Shown: positions 16,375-25,540, numbered from the stretch's first letter. The stretch is 64,000 bases of DNA from Coriobacteriaceae bacterium AM100-PB1-1D-6A (GCA_027660625.1 JAQDNC010000006.1:81354-145353); one strand, 5' to 3'. Program-made: numbers and translations. The notes: a model not told the origin generated them from the sequence alone.

Positions 16375-17523
16375 GTGTCGGAAAATAGGGATTACTACGA
16401 GGTACTTGGCGTCGACAAGGATGCCGACGCGCGGACGATTAAGCGCGCGTTTCTAAAGAAGGCCCGTACCGTACACCCGGACGTTTCGGACGACCCCGAG
16501 GCCGAAGCCAAGTTCAAGGAGCTCAACGAGGCATATTCCGTTCTTTCCGACGAGCAGAAGCGTGCTAACTACGACCGTTACGGCACTGCCGATGGCCCTG
16601 GTGGCTCTGGCTATGTCGACATCAACGATATCTTTGGCGGCATGGGCATGGACGACCTGTTCTCGTCGTTCTTTGGTGGTGGCGCCGGTGGTGGCGCTCG
16701 AAATCGCCGTGAGCGTCGTCGCGGCCGCGATATGGCCATTTCCCTTTCGGTGACCCTTGAGGAGGCGGCACTCGGTTGCAAAAAGACGATCAGCTATGAC
16801 CGCCTTGCTCCCTGCGAGGATTGCAACGGCACCGGTAGGGCCGAGGGCGCACAGGAAAAGCAATGCAGCCGCTGCCACGGCACGGGCTATGTCACGACGG
16901 TTCAGCGTTCGTTCCTGGGCCAGGTTCAGTCCTCTTCGCCTTGTCCCGACTGCCATGGCGAGGGTACGGTTATCGACCATCCCTGCGAGACCTGCGACGG
17001 CCAGGGCCGCACGCCTTCGCACGAAAAGATCGACATCGATATTCCCGCCGGTGTTTCGACCGGTCGTCAGCTGCGCGTGAGTGGTTTTGGCGAGGCCGGC
17101 CTTCGCGGCGAGCCATCGGGCGACCTGATCGTCAACGTGCGTGTCGCCGACCACGAGCGTTTTAAGCGTAATGGCGATGATCTGTACTTGGTGAGCGATA
17201 TCTCGATTGCGCAGGCCGCGCTCGGTTGCGAGATCGAGGTCGAGGGCATTATGCCCGATGAGGTCGTCAAGGTGTGCGTCCCCGCCGGCACACAGTACGG
17301 TGACACCGTGAGCGTCAACAATTACGGCATGCCGCGTATCGGCGGTGGCGGTTCGCGCGGTCGTCTGATCGTGCAGATGCGCGTGGTCGTCCCCACCAAT
17401 CTCTCCAACAAGCAGCGCGAGCTGCTTCGCGCCTTTGCCGACGAGATGGGCGATGACGTCGCATCCGGTAAGAAGTCGGTGACCGACCGTATCAAGAGTG
17501 CCCTCGACGACATCCTCGATTAA
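16375..17523 (+). CDS. dnaJ: Chaperone protein DnaJ (type I)
   Basis: Hsp40 co-chaperone of DnaK. The 382 residues contain the J-domain with HPDV, a Gly/Phe-rich linker (GGMGMDDLFSSFFGGG), four zinc modules (CEDCNGTG, CSRCHGTG, CPDCHGEG, CETCDGQG) and both C-terminal substrate domains. GTG at 16375, after GGAAGGA, matches the family's N-terminus. It follows the membrane-anchored paralogue by about 80 bases; no hrcA, grpE or CIRCE operator is seen nearby, so heat-shock control through HrcA is not evident here. Confidence 0.96.
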   Translation: MSENRDYYEVLGVDKDADARTIKRAFLKKARTVHPDVSDDPEAEAKFKELNEAYSVLSDEQKRANYDRYGTADGPGGSGYVDINDIFGGMGMDDLFSSFFGGGAGGGARNRRERRRGRDMAISLSVTLEEAALGCKKTISYDRLAPCEDCNGTGRAEGAQEKQCSRCHGTGYVTTVQRSFLGQVQSSSPCPDCHGEGTVIDHPCETCDGQGRTPSHEKIDIDIPAGVSTGRQLRVSGFGEAGLRGEPSGDLIVNVRVADHERFKRNGDDLYLVSDISIAQAALGCEIEVEGIMPDEVVKVCVPAGTQYGDTVSVNNYGMPRIGGGGSRGRLIVQMRVVVPTNLSNKQRELLRAFADEMGDDVASGKKSVTDRIKSALDDILD

Positions 17524-17532
17524 GGAGCCCGC

Positions 17533-18825
17533 GTGCTCGCACCTCATATCTCTGTCGTCAACCTCGGCTGCCGTGTCAACCGGGTTGAGTCCGACCGTAT
17601 CACTGCCGATCTTATGCGCCAGGGCTTTGCGATGGTGGAGCCCGAGGATGCCGACCTGATCGTCATCAATACCTGCGCCGTGACGGGCGAGGCCGAGGCC
17701 AAGACCCGCAAGGCCGTCCGTCATGCGCTGTCATATCCAGGCGAGCCCTACGTGGTCGTGACCGGCTGCGTCGTCAACTTGCATCCCGAAGAGCTCCTAG
17801 AGCTTTCGGAGCGCGTGATTGCCGAGCCGTCGAAAATCGACGTCGCCGAGCGTGTCTGCGAGGTGCTGGGTGTCGAATCCGATAATGTGGCCGCCTGCAA
17901 CGACAGCGATGTGGTCGATGCTCTGGGGCGCTCGCGTCTGGGCGTGAAGATCCAAGACGGCTGCAATCACCGCTGCACGTATTGCATCGTGTGGAAGGCG
18001 CGCGGCCCCGAGCGCTCCGTGCCCGTCGAGTCCGTGCTCGAGCAGGTGCGCGAGGCCCAGGAGGCCGGTGTGCCCGAGGTAGTGCTGACTGGCGTGAACC
18101 TGGGCGCCTATGACGGCAAGAGCGCGACTGACGAGCACGTGGAGATCGATGAGCTGCTCGAGGCCATTATGGAGCGCACTACGATTGTCCACGTGCGCAT
18201 TTCCTCAGTGGAGCCCATGGATATCTCCGAGCGCCTGCTCAAGGTGATGGCGCGCTATCCGCAGCGTATCGCGCCGTTCTTGCATCTTCCCGTGCAGTCC
18301 GGCTGTACGGCGACCCTGCATCGCATGGGTCGTCCCTATAGTGCGGAGGCCTTTGAGGACACGGTACGCATGATTCGCACCAATCTGCCGCAGGCGTCGC
18401 TTTCTTGCGACATCATCGTCGGCTTCCCCGGCGAGACGGACGAGGAGTTCGAGGAGTCGCTGGCGTTGTGCCGTCGCGTGGGCTTTTCGCGCATGCATGT
18501 CTTCCGCTATAGCAAGCGTCCCGGCACGCTTGCAGCCGATATGTCCGACCAGGTGCCGCCCGAGATTATGGCCGAACGCAGCCGCCGCATGCGTGCCGCC
18601 GCTCAGGAGCTTGCGATCGCCGATGCCCGCCGCCGCGTGGGCACGGTCGAGCGTGCGGTGCTCGAGTATGGCGACAACCTGACGCTCGGCTCGTTCCATC
18701 ATGCCCGTCTTGACGATGTCTGCGGGCTCAAGGCCCCGTGCCTGCTCGATGTTGCTATCATCGGAGTCGACGATTCCGGCTTAGTCCATGCTCGCAGGGA
18801 GGTCCATGGAAGCCTCGAAGATTAG
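17533..18825 (+). CDS. mtaB: tRNA t6A37 methylthiotransferase MtaB
   Basis: Radical SAM methylthiotransferase converting t6A to ms2t6A at position 37 of tRNAs reading ANN codons. It has the N-terminal MTTase domain (NLGCRVNRVESD and INTCAVTGEAEAK), the radical SAM triad DGCNHRCTYC, and a C-terminal TRAM-like region. NLGCRVN and its 430-residue size identify MtaB rather than MiaB or RimO, both of which are present elsewhere in the window. It starts with GTG ten bases after dnaJ; the 3' end overlaps phoH. Confidence 0.94.
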   Translation: MLAPHISVVNLGCRVNRVESDRITADLMRQGFAMVEPEDADLIVINTCAVTGEAEAKTRKAVRHALSYPGEPYVVVTGCVVNLHPEELLELSERVIAEPSKIDVAERVCEVLGVESDNVAACNDSDVVDALGRSRLGVKIQDGCNHRCTYCIVWKARGPERSVPVESVLEQVREAQEAGVPEVVLTGVNLGAYDGKSATDEHVEIDELLEAIMERTTIVHVRISSVEPMDISERLLKVMARYPQRIAPFLHLPVQSGCTATLHRMGRPYSAEAFEDTVRMIRTNLPQASLSCDIIVGFPGETDEEFEESLALCRRVGFSRMHVFRYSKRPGTLAADMSDQVPPEIMAERSRRMRAAAQELAIADARRRVGTVERAVLEYGDNLTLGSFHHARLDDVCGLKAPCLLDVAIIGVDDSGLVHARREVHGSLED

Positions 18826-19792
18826 ACTTACCGTTCCCGAGGGGATTGACCCCTCGCGCGTCTTGGGCGCCGGCGACGCTGTCCTTCGCGCGGTCGAAGA
18901 CTTGGTTCGCGCCCATGTGGTTGCGCGCGGTGACCAGATTGCCGTGAGCGGCGACCCGGACGAGGTAGAACTCGTGGCGCGTTTTTTCGAACACGCTTTT
19001 CGTGAGGCGGCTGCCGGTCGCACGCTGTCTGCCGACGACGTCTCGCGTTGCTTGGCTGTCCTGCGCGATGGTGAGCACGACGCTTCGTCGCTTCGCGATG
19101 ACGTGCTGCTTTCGTATCGCGGCTGCGTCATTCGTCCCAAGACGCTCGGCCAAAAGCGCTATGTTGACGCCATCCGCTCGCATACCATCACGTTTGGCCT
19201 GGGCCCCGCCGGTACCGGTAAGACCTATCTAGCCATGGCGCTCGCCGTCGCCGCGCTCAAGCGCCGCGAGGTGGGTCGCCTGGTCCTTACGCGGCCCGTT
19301 GTCGAGGCGGGGGAGAACCTGGGCTTTTTGCCCGGCACCCTCGAGGAAAAGATCGACCCTTACATGCGTCCGCTCTACGATGCCCTGTTTGACATGATGG
19401 ACCGTGAGCGCACCGATGAGCTCATGGAGCGTGGCGTGATCGAGATCGCCCCGCTTGCCTACATGCGCGGCCGAACACTGAGCGACGCCTTCGTGGTGCT
19501 CGACGAGGCACAAAACACGACGCCTGAGCAGATGAAGATGTTCCTGACGCGCTTGGGTTTTAACTCCAAGTTTGTGATTACCGGCGATTTGAGCCAGCGC
19601 GACCTCGTGGGTCGTCGCGGCGGCCTGGCCGACGTCGAGAAGATTTTGGGCCGTGTCGACGATGTGGCATTTTCGCACCTGGAGCGCGCCGATGTGGTGC
19701 GCCATGCCCTGGTGGGCAGGATCGTCGAGGCCTATGATGCGTATGATGACGTGCGTGAGCAGCGCTCGCGCGACCGAAAGGAGTCCCGTTGA
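18806..19792 (+). CDS. phoH: PhoH family ATPase (PhoL/YbeZ type)
   Basis: Cytoplasmic P-loop ATPase of the PhoH family, thought to act with YbeY in RNA or ribosome metabolism. Walker A is GPAGTGKTY and Walker B is VVLDEAQN, followed by ITGDLSQRDL. An N-terminal KH-like region precedes the ATPase domain. The ATG at 18806 has GGGAGGT just upstream, though with short spacing; an in-frame ATG at 18788 is the alternative. It overlaps mtaB upstream and ybeY downstream (TTGA). Confidence 0.93.
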   Translation: MEASKIRLTVPEGIDPSRVLGAGDAVLRAVEDLVRAHVVARGDQIAVSGDPDEVELVARFFEHAFREAAAGRTLSADDVSRCLAVLRDGEHDASSLRDDVLLSYRGCVIRPKTLGQKRYVDAIRSHTITFGLGPAGTGKTYLAMALAVAALKRREVGRLVLTRPVVEAGENLGFLPGTLEEKIDPYMRPLYDALFDMMDRERTDELMERGVIEIAPLAYMRGRTLSDAFVVLDEAQNTTPEQMKMFLTRLGFNSKFVITGDLSQRDLVGRRGGLADVEKILGRVDDVAFSHLERADVVRHALVGRIVEAYDAYDDVREQRSRDRKESR

Positions 19793-20298
19793 GTGTATTG
19801 ATCAGCAACGATGCCGAGCTCGATACGCTGCTCGACGCCCAGGAGGTTGAGCACATTTGCGCGTTTGTGCTTGCGGCGGAGGGCGTTGAGCGTGAAGTCG
19901 AGATTTCCCTTTCGTATGTCGACGAGGACGAGATGCACGAGCTCAACCACGAGTGGCGCGGTATCGACCGCACCACCGATGTGCTCTCGTTTGAGTGCGA
20001 CTCTGCCTTTGACGAGGATATTCCCGCCGACGAGACGATCGAGCTCGGCGATATTATCTTGGCCCCGCAGGTCATCGCCCGTCAGGCTCCCGGTTTTGGC
20101 AACAGTCCCGCCGACGAGTGCCGGTTGATGCTCGTGCACGGCATGCTGCACCTGCTGGGCTATGACCACATCGAGGACGACGAGGCCGAGGTCATGGAGG
20201 CCCGCGAGGATGCCATCCTGCGCGATCTGGCGCTCGAGCGCGGCGAGGACCCCAAGTTGGTCCACGTCGGTCCCATCACCAACCATGCCCACGACTAG
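19789..20298 (+). CDS. ybeY: Endoribonuclease YbeY
   Basis: Metal-dependent endoribonuclease involved in 16S rRNA 3'-end maturation and ribosome quality control. The zinc-binding motif HGMLHLLGYDH is intact near residues 115-125, and TTDVLSFECD is the other signature. TTG at 19789, overlapping the phoH stop and preceded by GAAAGGAG, is the best start. Length 169 is normal. The order phoH-ybeY-dgkA-era-recO is conserved across Gram-positive bacteria. Confidence 0.95.
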   Translation: MSVLISNDAELDTLLDAQEVEHICAFVLAAEGVEREVEISLSYVDEDEMHELNHEWRGIDRTTDVLSFECDSAFDEDIPADETIELGDIILAPQVIARQAPGFGNSPADECRLMLVHGMLHLLGYDHIEDDEAEVMEAREDAILRDLALERGEDPKLVHVGPITNHAHD

Positions 20299-20307
20299 GA
20301 GCCGTCT

Positions 20308-20685
20308 ATGATTCCCGGATCGAACAAGGACCATCCGTCCTTTTTAAAGTCGTTCTCCTACGCCATGGAGGGCTTTGTCACCGCCGTTAAAACCGAGCGC
20401 AACATCAAAGTCATGCTCGTGGCGGGCGTGTGTACCGTCATTGCCGGCTGCGTTGTCGGCCTCGACATTGCCGAGTGGGCCACGGTTATCATCTGCTGTG
20501 GCCTGGTGATTCACGGCGAGCTGTGCAATACCGCTATGGAGGCGATCGTCGACCTGGCGACCCAGGAACTTCATCCGCTGGCAAAGCGCGCCAAGGATAT
20601 CGCCGCCGCTTCCGTGTACGTTCTTTCCATTACCGCCGCAATCGTGGGCCTGCTAGTCTTTGCCCACGCGCTTGGCTTTATTTAG
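20308..20685 (+). CDS. dgkA: Diacylglycerol/undecaprenol kinase
   Basis: Small integral-membrane lipid kinase. The 125-residue chain has three predicted membrane helices and the catalytic signature ELCNTAMEAIVDL followed by KRAKDIAAASV. The Gram-positive members, in the same ybeY-dgkA-era context, act mainly on undecaprenol in cell-wall lipid recycling. The ATG at 20308 follows TAGGAG; the gene is ten bases after ybeY. Confidence 0.93.
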   Translation: MIPGSNKDHPSFLKSFSYAMEGFVTAVKTERNIKVMLVAGVCTVIAGCVVGLDIAEWATVIICCGLVIHGELCNTAMEAIVDLATQELHPLAKRAKDIAAASVYVLSITAAIVGLLVFAHALGFI

Positions 20686-20697
20686 AAAGGGATTCCC

Positions 20698-21768
20698 ATG
20701 TCCGACAATATGCAGCCTACTGACGAGGTTTTGGACGACGAGGTCCTCGATGAGGTCGAGGATACCGATTCGCTTGACGAGGTCGAGGAATTCGACCCGT
20801 TTGAGGGTATGAGCGACGAGGAGCTCGATGCCCTATGTGACGAGGACGAGACGTCTCTGGGCTTTGGCGACGTTGAGCCCGGTTTCCGCAGCGGCTTCGT
20901 GGCGCTTGTCGGCCGCCCCAACGCCGGCAAGTCCACGCTGCTCAACGCCTGCTATGGCAAAAAGGTCGCCATCACCTCGCCGGTGGCCCAGACGACCCGC
21001 CGCCGCATGCGCGCCGTCGTCAACCGTCCCGGCTACCAGCTGGTCTTTGTCGATACCCCGGGTATTCACAAGCCCAAGGACGGCCTTGGGTCCGAGCTCA
21101 ACAAGAGCGCGCTGTTCGAGCTGAACGATGTCGATGTCGTCGCGTTTTTGATTGATGCCACCAAGCCGATCGGCAGGGGAGACGCCTGGGTTGCCGATCG
21201 CGTCAAGAGCGCCCGTTCCAAGAAAGTCTTGGTGCTCACCAAGGCCGATGAGGCTGATCCCGCACAGGTCATGGAGCAGCTAAAGGCCGCCCACGAGCTC
21301 ATGGACTATGACGATGAGATCGTGACGTCGTCGGTCAAGAACTTCAACGTCGACGCCTTCATCGAGACCGTTGCGCACTTTTTGCCCGAGGGTCCGCGTT
21401 GGTTCCCCGAGGGCATGGGTACCGACGCTTCCGATGAGACCCTCGTTGCCGAGTTTGTGCGCGAGAAGGTTTTGCGCCGCACGCGTGATGAGATTCCGCA
21501 CTCCGTTGGCGTAATCTGCGATGCGCTCGAGCAGACCAAGAAGGTGCTGCGCGTGCACGCCACCATTTACGTCGAGCGCGAGGGCCAAAAGGGCATCATC
21601 ATCGGCAAGGGCGGCGAGATGATTAAGCATATCGGTATCGACGCCCGTCGCGATCTTGAGCGCATCTTTGGCACGCAGGTCTTTTTGGAGCTGGACGTGA
21701 AGGTCAAGGCCGGCTGGCGTGACGACGAGGCCCAGATTCGTCGCTTTGGCTACAACGCCGAGGACTAA
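20698..21768 (+). CDS. era: GTPase Era with acidic N-terminal extension
   Basis: Ribosome-assembly GTPase binding the 3' end of 16S rRNA. G1 is GRPNAGKST, G3 DTPGIH and G4 TKAD; a C-terminal KH domain carries IIIGKGGEMIK. The protein is 356 residues against about 300 usually, because roughly 65 residues rich in Asp/Glu precede the G-domain. AAAGGGATTCCC before the ATG at 20698 supports this start, so the extension appears to be translated. Its purpose is unknown. Confidence 0.95.
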   Translation: MSDNMQPTDEVLDDEVLDEVEDTDSLDEVEEFDPFEGMSDEELDALCDEDETSLGFGDVEPGFRSGFVALVGRPNAGKSTLLNACYGKKVAITSPVAQTTRRRMRAVVNRPGYQLVFVDTPGIHKPKDGLGSELNKSALFELNDVDVVAFLIDATKPIGRGDAWVADRVKSARSKKVLVLTKADEADPAQVMEQLKAAHELMDYDDEIVTSSVKNFNVDAFIETVAHFLPEGPRWFPEGMGTDASDETLVAEFVREKVLRRTRDEIPHSVGVICDALEQTKKVLRVHATIYVEREGQKGIIIGKGGEMIKHIGIDARRDLERIFGTQVFLELDVKVKAGWRDDEAQIRRFGYNAED

Positions 21769-21783
21769 GGGCGCGCGGCGCGC

Positions 21784-22533
21784 ATGGCAGGCTCCCGGAC
21801 ATATCGCACGAAGGTGCTCGTCCTCGATAAGACGAAGCTCAAAGAGACGGACCTGATCTTGACGATGCTTGACGAGCGGGGTCGGCAGGTTCGCGCCGTG
21901 GCAAAGGGCGCCCGCAAACCCGGTGGGCGCCTGGCGGCGCGCTGCGAGCTGTTCTGTACTGTCGATATGCTGCTCGCGCATGGACGGTCGCTCGATGTGG
22001 TTTCCCAGGCCGAGCTTATGGAGGCGCCGCTCGGCGCTACGCCCGATTACGAGACGACCTGCGCCGCAAGCGCAATCGCCGAGGTCGCTCGTGTGTGCTC
22101 GTTCGAGGACGCCGAGGACCCGTTTACCTTTGCCATAACGCAGCGAGCGCTTGCCCTGGTGGGCAGCGGGCTCGACACGGCGCATATGGATCTACTTGTG
22201 GCGGCATATGTCTTTAAGCTGCTGTCGCACGTTGGCTATCGACCCGATTTTTCGGCCTGCGTGCTGTGCGGAGACCCCATGCTGTCGTATTTTTCGCCCC
22301 GGGCGGGCGGGCTCATGTGCGGGTCGTGCGCGTCGAGCGTTCCGGGTGCCGAGCTGGTGTCGACCGGTGAGGTCGCGTGGCTGCGCGCCCTCATGTCCAT
22401 GACCTTCGATGCACTCATGGCCGAGAGGATCGATCCCCATACCGCTGCCTTTTTATTGGGGCTTTCGCATGTTTGGGCTGCGACGCACACCGATCAGCGC
22501 CTCCGTGCGATGGAATTCATGTTGGGTCGGTGA
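21784..22533 (+). CDS. recO: DNA repair protein RecO
   Basis: Recombination mediator that, with RecR, loads RecA onto SSB-coated DNA. The N-terminal OB-fold begins RTYRTKVLVLDKTKLKETD, the family's usual opening, and a C-terminal zinc-finger is visible as CVLCG paired with CGSC. The 249-residue size is typical. It lies 15 bases after era, completing the phoH-to-recO operon. Confidence 0.93.
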   Translation: MAGSRTYRTKVLVLDKTKLKETDLILTMLDERGRQVRAVAKGARKPGGRLAARCELFCTVDMLLAHGRSLDVVSQAELMEAPLGATPDYETTCAASAIAEVARVCSFEDAEDPFTFAITQRALALVGSGLDTAHMDLLVAAYVFKLLSHVGYRPDFSACVLCGDPMLSYFSPRAGGLMCGSCASSVPGAELVSTGEVAWLRALMSMTFDALMAERIDPHTAAFLLGLSHVWAATHTDQRLRAMEFMLGR

Positions 22534-22671
22534 TGATGCGCAGGCGCGGGCCGCTTGTGGTAACATACCGACCTGTTGGTACCTCGACCTTGGATGCTCG
22601 CTCCACCGGCGGCTTCCCAGTCCGAGGCGAATAATGTCGCCCGCGGGCGACAAGAAACGAAAGGTGAAACA
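22534..22671 (+). promoter_or_regulatory. rpsO: rpsO leader with palindrome
   Basis: The leader contains GTCGCCCGCGGGCGAC (22636-22651), a perfect palindrome about 20 bases before the start codon, plausibly part of an S15 autoregulatory structure. A TAACAT (22562-22567) is a candidate -10. Confidence 0.4.
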
Positions 22672-22950
22672 ATGACTGTTTCCAAAGAGCGCAAGGCTGA
22701 GCTGACTGCCCAGTTCGGTAACACCCCGGTCGACACCGGCAACCCCAAGGTTCAGGTCGCCATCCTGTCCGAGCGCATCAAGGAGCTGACCGAGCACATG
22801 AAGTCCCACCAGAAGGACTTCCACACCCGTCGTGGCCTGCTCATGCTCGTCGGCCGTCGTCGTCGTCTTCTCTCCTACATCAAGAAGAACGACATCGTCG
22901 AGTACCGTGAGCTCATCAAGGCTCTGGGCATCCGCGACAACATCCAGTAA
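22672..22950 (+). CDS. rpsO: Ribosomal protein S15
   Basis: Primary 16S rRNA-binding protein of the 30S platform. The 92-residue sequence carries the family signature in ERIKELTEHMKSHQKDFHTR and RRGLLMLVGRRRRLL. The ATG at 22672 follows AAGGTG. As in most bacteria, rpsO immediately precedes pnp; a terminator and about 150 bases separate them here. Confidence 0.97.
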   Translation: MTVSKERKAELTAQFGNTPVDTGNPKVQVAILSERIKELTEHMKSHQKDFHTRRGLLMLVGRRRRLLSYIKKNDIVEYRELIKALGIRDNIQ

Positions 22951-22966
22951 GGATTTGTACATGCTA

Positions 22967-22997
22967 AGAGCGTCCTGCGCAGCGGGGCGCTCTTTTT
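22967..22997 (+). terminator. Rho-independent terminator after rpsO
   Basis: AGAGCGTCC pairs with GGGGCGCTCT (nine pairs) and is followed by TTTTT. Confidence 0.85.
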
Positions 22998-23064
22998 GTG
23001 TAAGGGCGTGAACACTCACGCTCTGAAGCGTGGCGGGGGCAGGGGGCCCGCGTCACATGAGAAG

Positions 23065-23088
23065 CCCGCAGGCAAGGGGCCTGTGGGG
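23065..23088 (+). promoter_or_regulatory. pnp leader hairpin
   Basis: CCCGCAGGC pairs with GCCTGTGGG immediately before the AAAGGAG ribosome-binding site. In E. coli the pnp leader stem is the target of RNase III/PNPase autocontrol; an analogous role here is inference. Confidence 0.4.
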
Positions 23089-23100
23089 TAAAGGAGAACA

Positions 23101-25347
23101 ATGACACTCGTATCCAAGACCTTTGAGCTGTACGGCAAGACCTACACCTTTGAGTCGGGCGAGCTTGCCAAGCAGGCCACCGGCGCGTGCCTGGTCAAGC
23201 AGGGCGACACCACGATGCTCGACACCGTGGTCGTCTCCAAGGAGCGCAAGAACTACGACTTCTTCCCGCTGACCGTCGACTTCAATGAGAAGATGTACGC
23301 AGCCGGCCGCATCCCGGGTGGTTACCTCAAGCGTGAGGGCCGTCCCAGCGAGAAGGCCACGCTCACCGCACGCATGATCGACCGCCCGATTCGCCCGAGC
23401 TTCCCGGACGGCTTCCGCAACGAGGTGCACATCGTCGCCACCTCGCTCGTCGCCGACCAGGTCAACCCCTTCGACGTCATCAACGTCATGGGTGCTTCCC
23501 TGGCCATGACGCTCGGCGGCGTGCCCTTCGAGGGCCCGCTTGCCTGCGTGCGCATCGGCCGTAACGTGGAGACCGGCGAGTTTATCGTCAACCCCACCTA
23601 CGAGGAGCGCGAGAACTCGGATCTGGACCTGGAGCTGGGCGGCTCTGCCGACTATATCTCGATGGTCGAGGCCGGCGCCGAGGAGATCTCCGAGGATGAT
23701 ATGCTCGCCGCCATGAAGTTTGGCCAGGAAGCCCTTGCTGCCTTCTGCCAGGCTCAACACGAGTTCGTCGCCGAGTGGGAGCAGGTCAACGGCCCCATCG
23801 TCAAGAAGGAGTACCCGCTCGACCAACCCGTCGAGGAGGTCCAGGAGCGCATCTTCGCTCACTACGACGAGATGGCAGCCGCCCTTCGCGACGCCGACAA
23901 GCTCTCCCGTATCGGCAAGATCGAGGCTCTGAAGGAGTCCATCCGTGCCGAGTTCACCGAGGAGGAGCAGGCCGCTTGGGAGCGCGAGATCCCTGTGGCG
24001 CTCAAGAAGCTCGAGAAGAAGGCCATGCGCACCATGGTCGTCGAGACCGGTGAGCGCGTCGACGGCCGTGCCGCCGATGAGATCCGTCCCATCATGGTGA
24101 AGGACAACTACCTGCCGCTCGTTCACGGCTCCGGCCTGTTCCAGCGCGGCCAGACCCAGGTGCTCTCCGTCCTGTCGCTCGGCATGCTCAACGAGGGTCA
24201 GCGTCTTGATACCATCGAGCCCACCGAGGGCAAGCGCTACATGCACCACTATAACTTCCCGCCGTTCTGCACCGGCGAGACCGGCCGCATGGGCAGCCCC
24301 AAGCGCCGCGAGATCGGCCACGGCAACCTTGCCGAGCGCGCCCTGCTCCCGGTGCTCCCCGACGAGAACGAGTTCCCCTACGCCATCCGCGTGGTCTCCG
24401 AGGTCATGGAGTCCAACGGCTCCTCTTCGATGGCTTCGACCTGCGGCTCCACGCTCGCCCTTATGGACGGCGGCGTGCCCATTAAGCGCCCGGTCTCCGG
24501 TATCGCCATGGGTCTGATCCAGGAGGAGGGCAAGACCGTGGTCCTGTCCGACATCCAGGGTCTCGAGGACTTCCTGGGCGACATGGACTTTAAGGTCACC
24601 GGCACCACCGAGGGCATCACCGCCCTGCAGATGGACAACAAGGCCACCGGCCTTACCTTCGACATCCTGGCCCGCGCCCTGCAGCAGGCCAAGGAGGGTC
24701 GCGCCTTCATCCTGCAGAAGATGCTCGATGTGATTCCCGAGCCGCGCCACACCACACGCAGCACCGCTCCGCGCATCGTCTCCATCCAGGTTCCTACCGA
24801 TAAGATTCGCGACGTCATTGGCTCCGGCGGCAAGGTCATCCGCGGTATCCAGGACGAGACCGGCGCTTCGGTCGACATCCAGGAGGACGGCACCGTCTTT
24901 GTCGGCGGCACCGGCGAGTCCGTCGACCAGGCCGTCGAGCGCATCAAGCTCATCATCAAGGTTCCCGAGCCGGGCGAGGAGTACACCGGTCGCGTGGTCT
25001 CCATCCAGCCCTTCGGCGCCTTCGTCAACCTGCTGCCCGGCAAGGACGGCCTGCTGCACATCTCCCGCGTCGCCAAGGGTCGCGTGGAGAAGGTCGAGGA
25101 CGTCCTCAATGTGGGCGACGAGGTCAAGGTCGTCGTCATCGAGGTCGACGATCGCGGCAAGATCTCGCTCGATCGTCTTGACAAGCCCGAGGCCCCTGCT
25201 CGCGCCGAGGGTGCCTCCGAGGGCGACGGCGAGCACTTCCAGCGCCGTGAGCGTTCGCGTCGCGAGCGCTCCGAGCGCAGTGACCGTCCGCGCCGTCCCG
25301 GCGACAACGGAGGCCGCAAGCCCCGCCGTCACCACGACGCCGAGTAA
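23101..25347 (+). CDS. pnp: Polyribonucleotide nucleotidyltransferase (PNPase)
   Basis: Trimeric phosphorolytic 3'-5' exoribonuclease. The 748 residues comprise two RNase PH-like domains joined by a helical domain, then a KH domain (IRDVIGSGGKVIRGI) and an S1 domain (GEEYTGRVVSIQPFGAFVNL), ending in a basic Arg-rich tail (RRERSRRERSERSDRPRRPG), which may add RNA affinity. AAAGGAGAACA precedes the ATG at 23101. It sits upstream of the RNase J gene, putting two major mRNA decay enzymes side by side. Confidence 0.97.
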   Translation: MTLVSKTFELYGKTYTFESGELAKQATGACLVKQGDTTMLDTVVVSKERKNYDFFPLTVDFNEKMYAAGRIPGGYLKREGRPSEKATLTARMIDRPIRPSFPDGFRNEVHIVATSLVADQVNPFDVINVMGASLAMTLGGVPFEGPLACVRIGRNVETGEFIVNPTYEERENSDLDLELGGSADYISMVEAGAEEISEDDMLAAMKFGQEALAAFCQAQHEFVAEWEQVNGPIVKKEYPLDQPVEEVQERIFAHYDEMAAALRDADKLSRIGKIEALKESIRAEFTEEEQAAWEREIPVALKKLEKKAMRTMVVETGERVDGRAADEIRPIMVKDNYLPLVHGSGLFQRGQTQVLSVLSLGMLNEGQRLDTIEPTEGKRYMHHYNFPPFCTGETGRMGSPKRREIGHGNLAERALLPVLPDENEFPYAIRVVSEVMESNGSSSMASTCGSTLALMDGGVPIKRPVSGIAMGLIQEEGKTVVLSDIQGLEDFLGDMDFKVTGTTEGITALQMDNKATGLTFDILARALQQAKEGRAFILQKMLDVIPEPRHTTRSTAPRIVSIQVPTDKIRDVIGSGGKVIRGIQDETGASVDIQEDGTVFVGGTGESVDQAVERIKLIIKVPEPGEEYTGRVVSIQPFGAFVNLLPGKDGLLHISRVAKGRVEKVEDVLNVGDEVKVVVIEVDDRGKISLDRLDKPEAPARAEGASEGDGEHFQRRERSRRERSERSDRPRRPGDNGGRKPRRHHDAE

Positions 25348-25372
25348 CAGCCGCATATAAGCAGCTCAACAA

Positions 25373-25402
25373 GGGCGACTCCGGACAGGGGTCGCCCTTT
25401 TG
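25373..25402 (+). terminator. Rho-independent terminator after pnp
   Basis: GGGCGACTCC pairs with GGGGTCGCCC (ten pairs) around GGACA, then TTTT. Its 3' end overlaps the left arm of the large palindrome starting at 25396. Confidence 0.85.
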
Positions 25403-25540
25403 CTATTCCCGGCGGGGTCCGCGGGTAAAGTTTCCTGCTCTACAGTCCTGCTCACGACGGAGGCCACATTAAGTGGCCTCCTGTTCGTGCGGAACTCGCG
25501 ATAAACTTTACCCGCGGCCCCCACCGGGAATAGCAAAAGG
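25396..25540. repeat. Palindromic element 1a (core family 1)
   Basis: Outer arms 25396-25433 and 25503-25540 (38 bases each) are complementary apart from one mismatch and one wobble. They enclose a 69-base core containing CTGCTCTACAGTCCTGC, a nine-pair hairpin (25459-25467 with 25473-25481, loop ATTAA) and GTGCGGAACTCGCGA. The core recurs on the opposite strand in element 1b. Confidence 0.9.

Noticed and set aside
23053..25356. Very long minus-strand frame opposite pnp, and similar frames opposite ftsK, rimO, lepA and rny
   Set aside because: Shadow frames typical of GC-rich codon use; composition is Leu/Gly/Asp/His-rich without domains, while the plus strand encodes clear enzymes.
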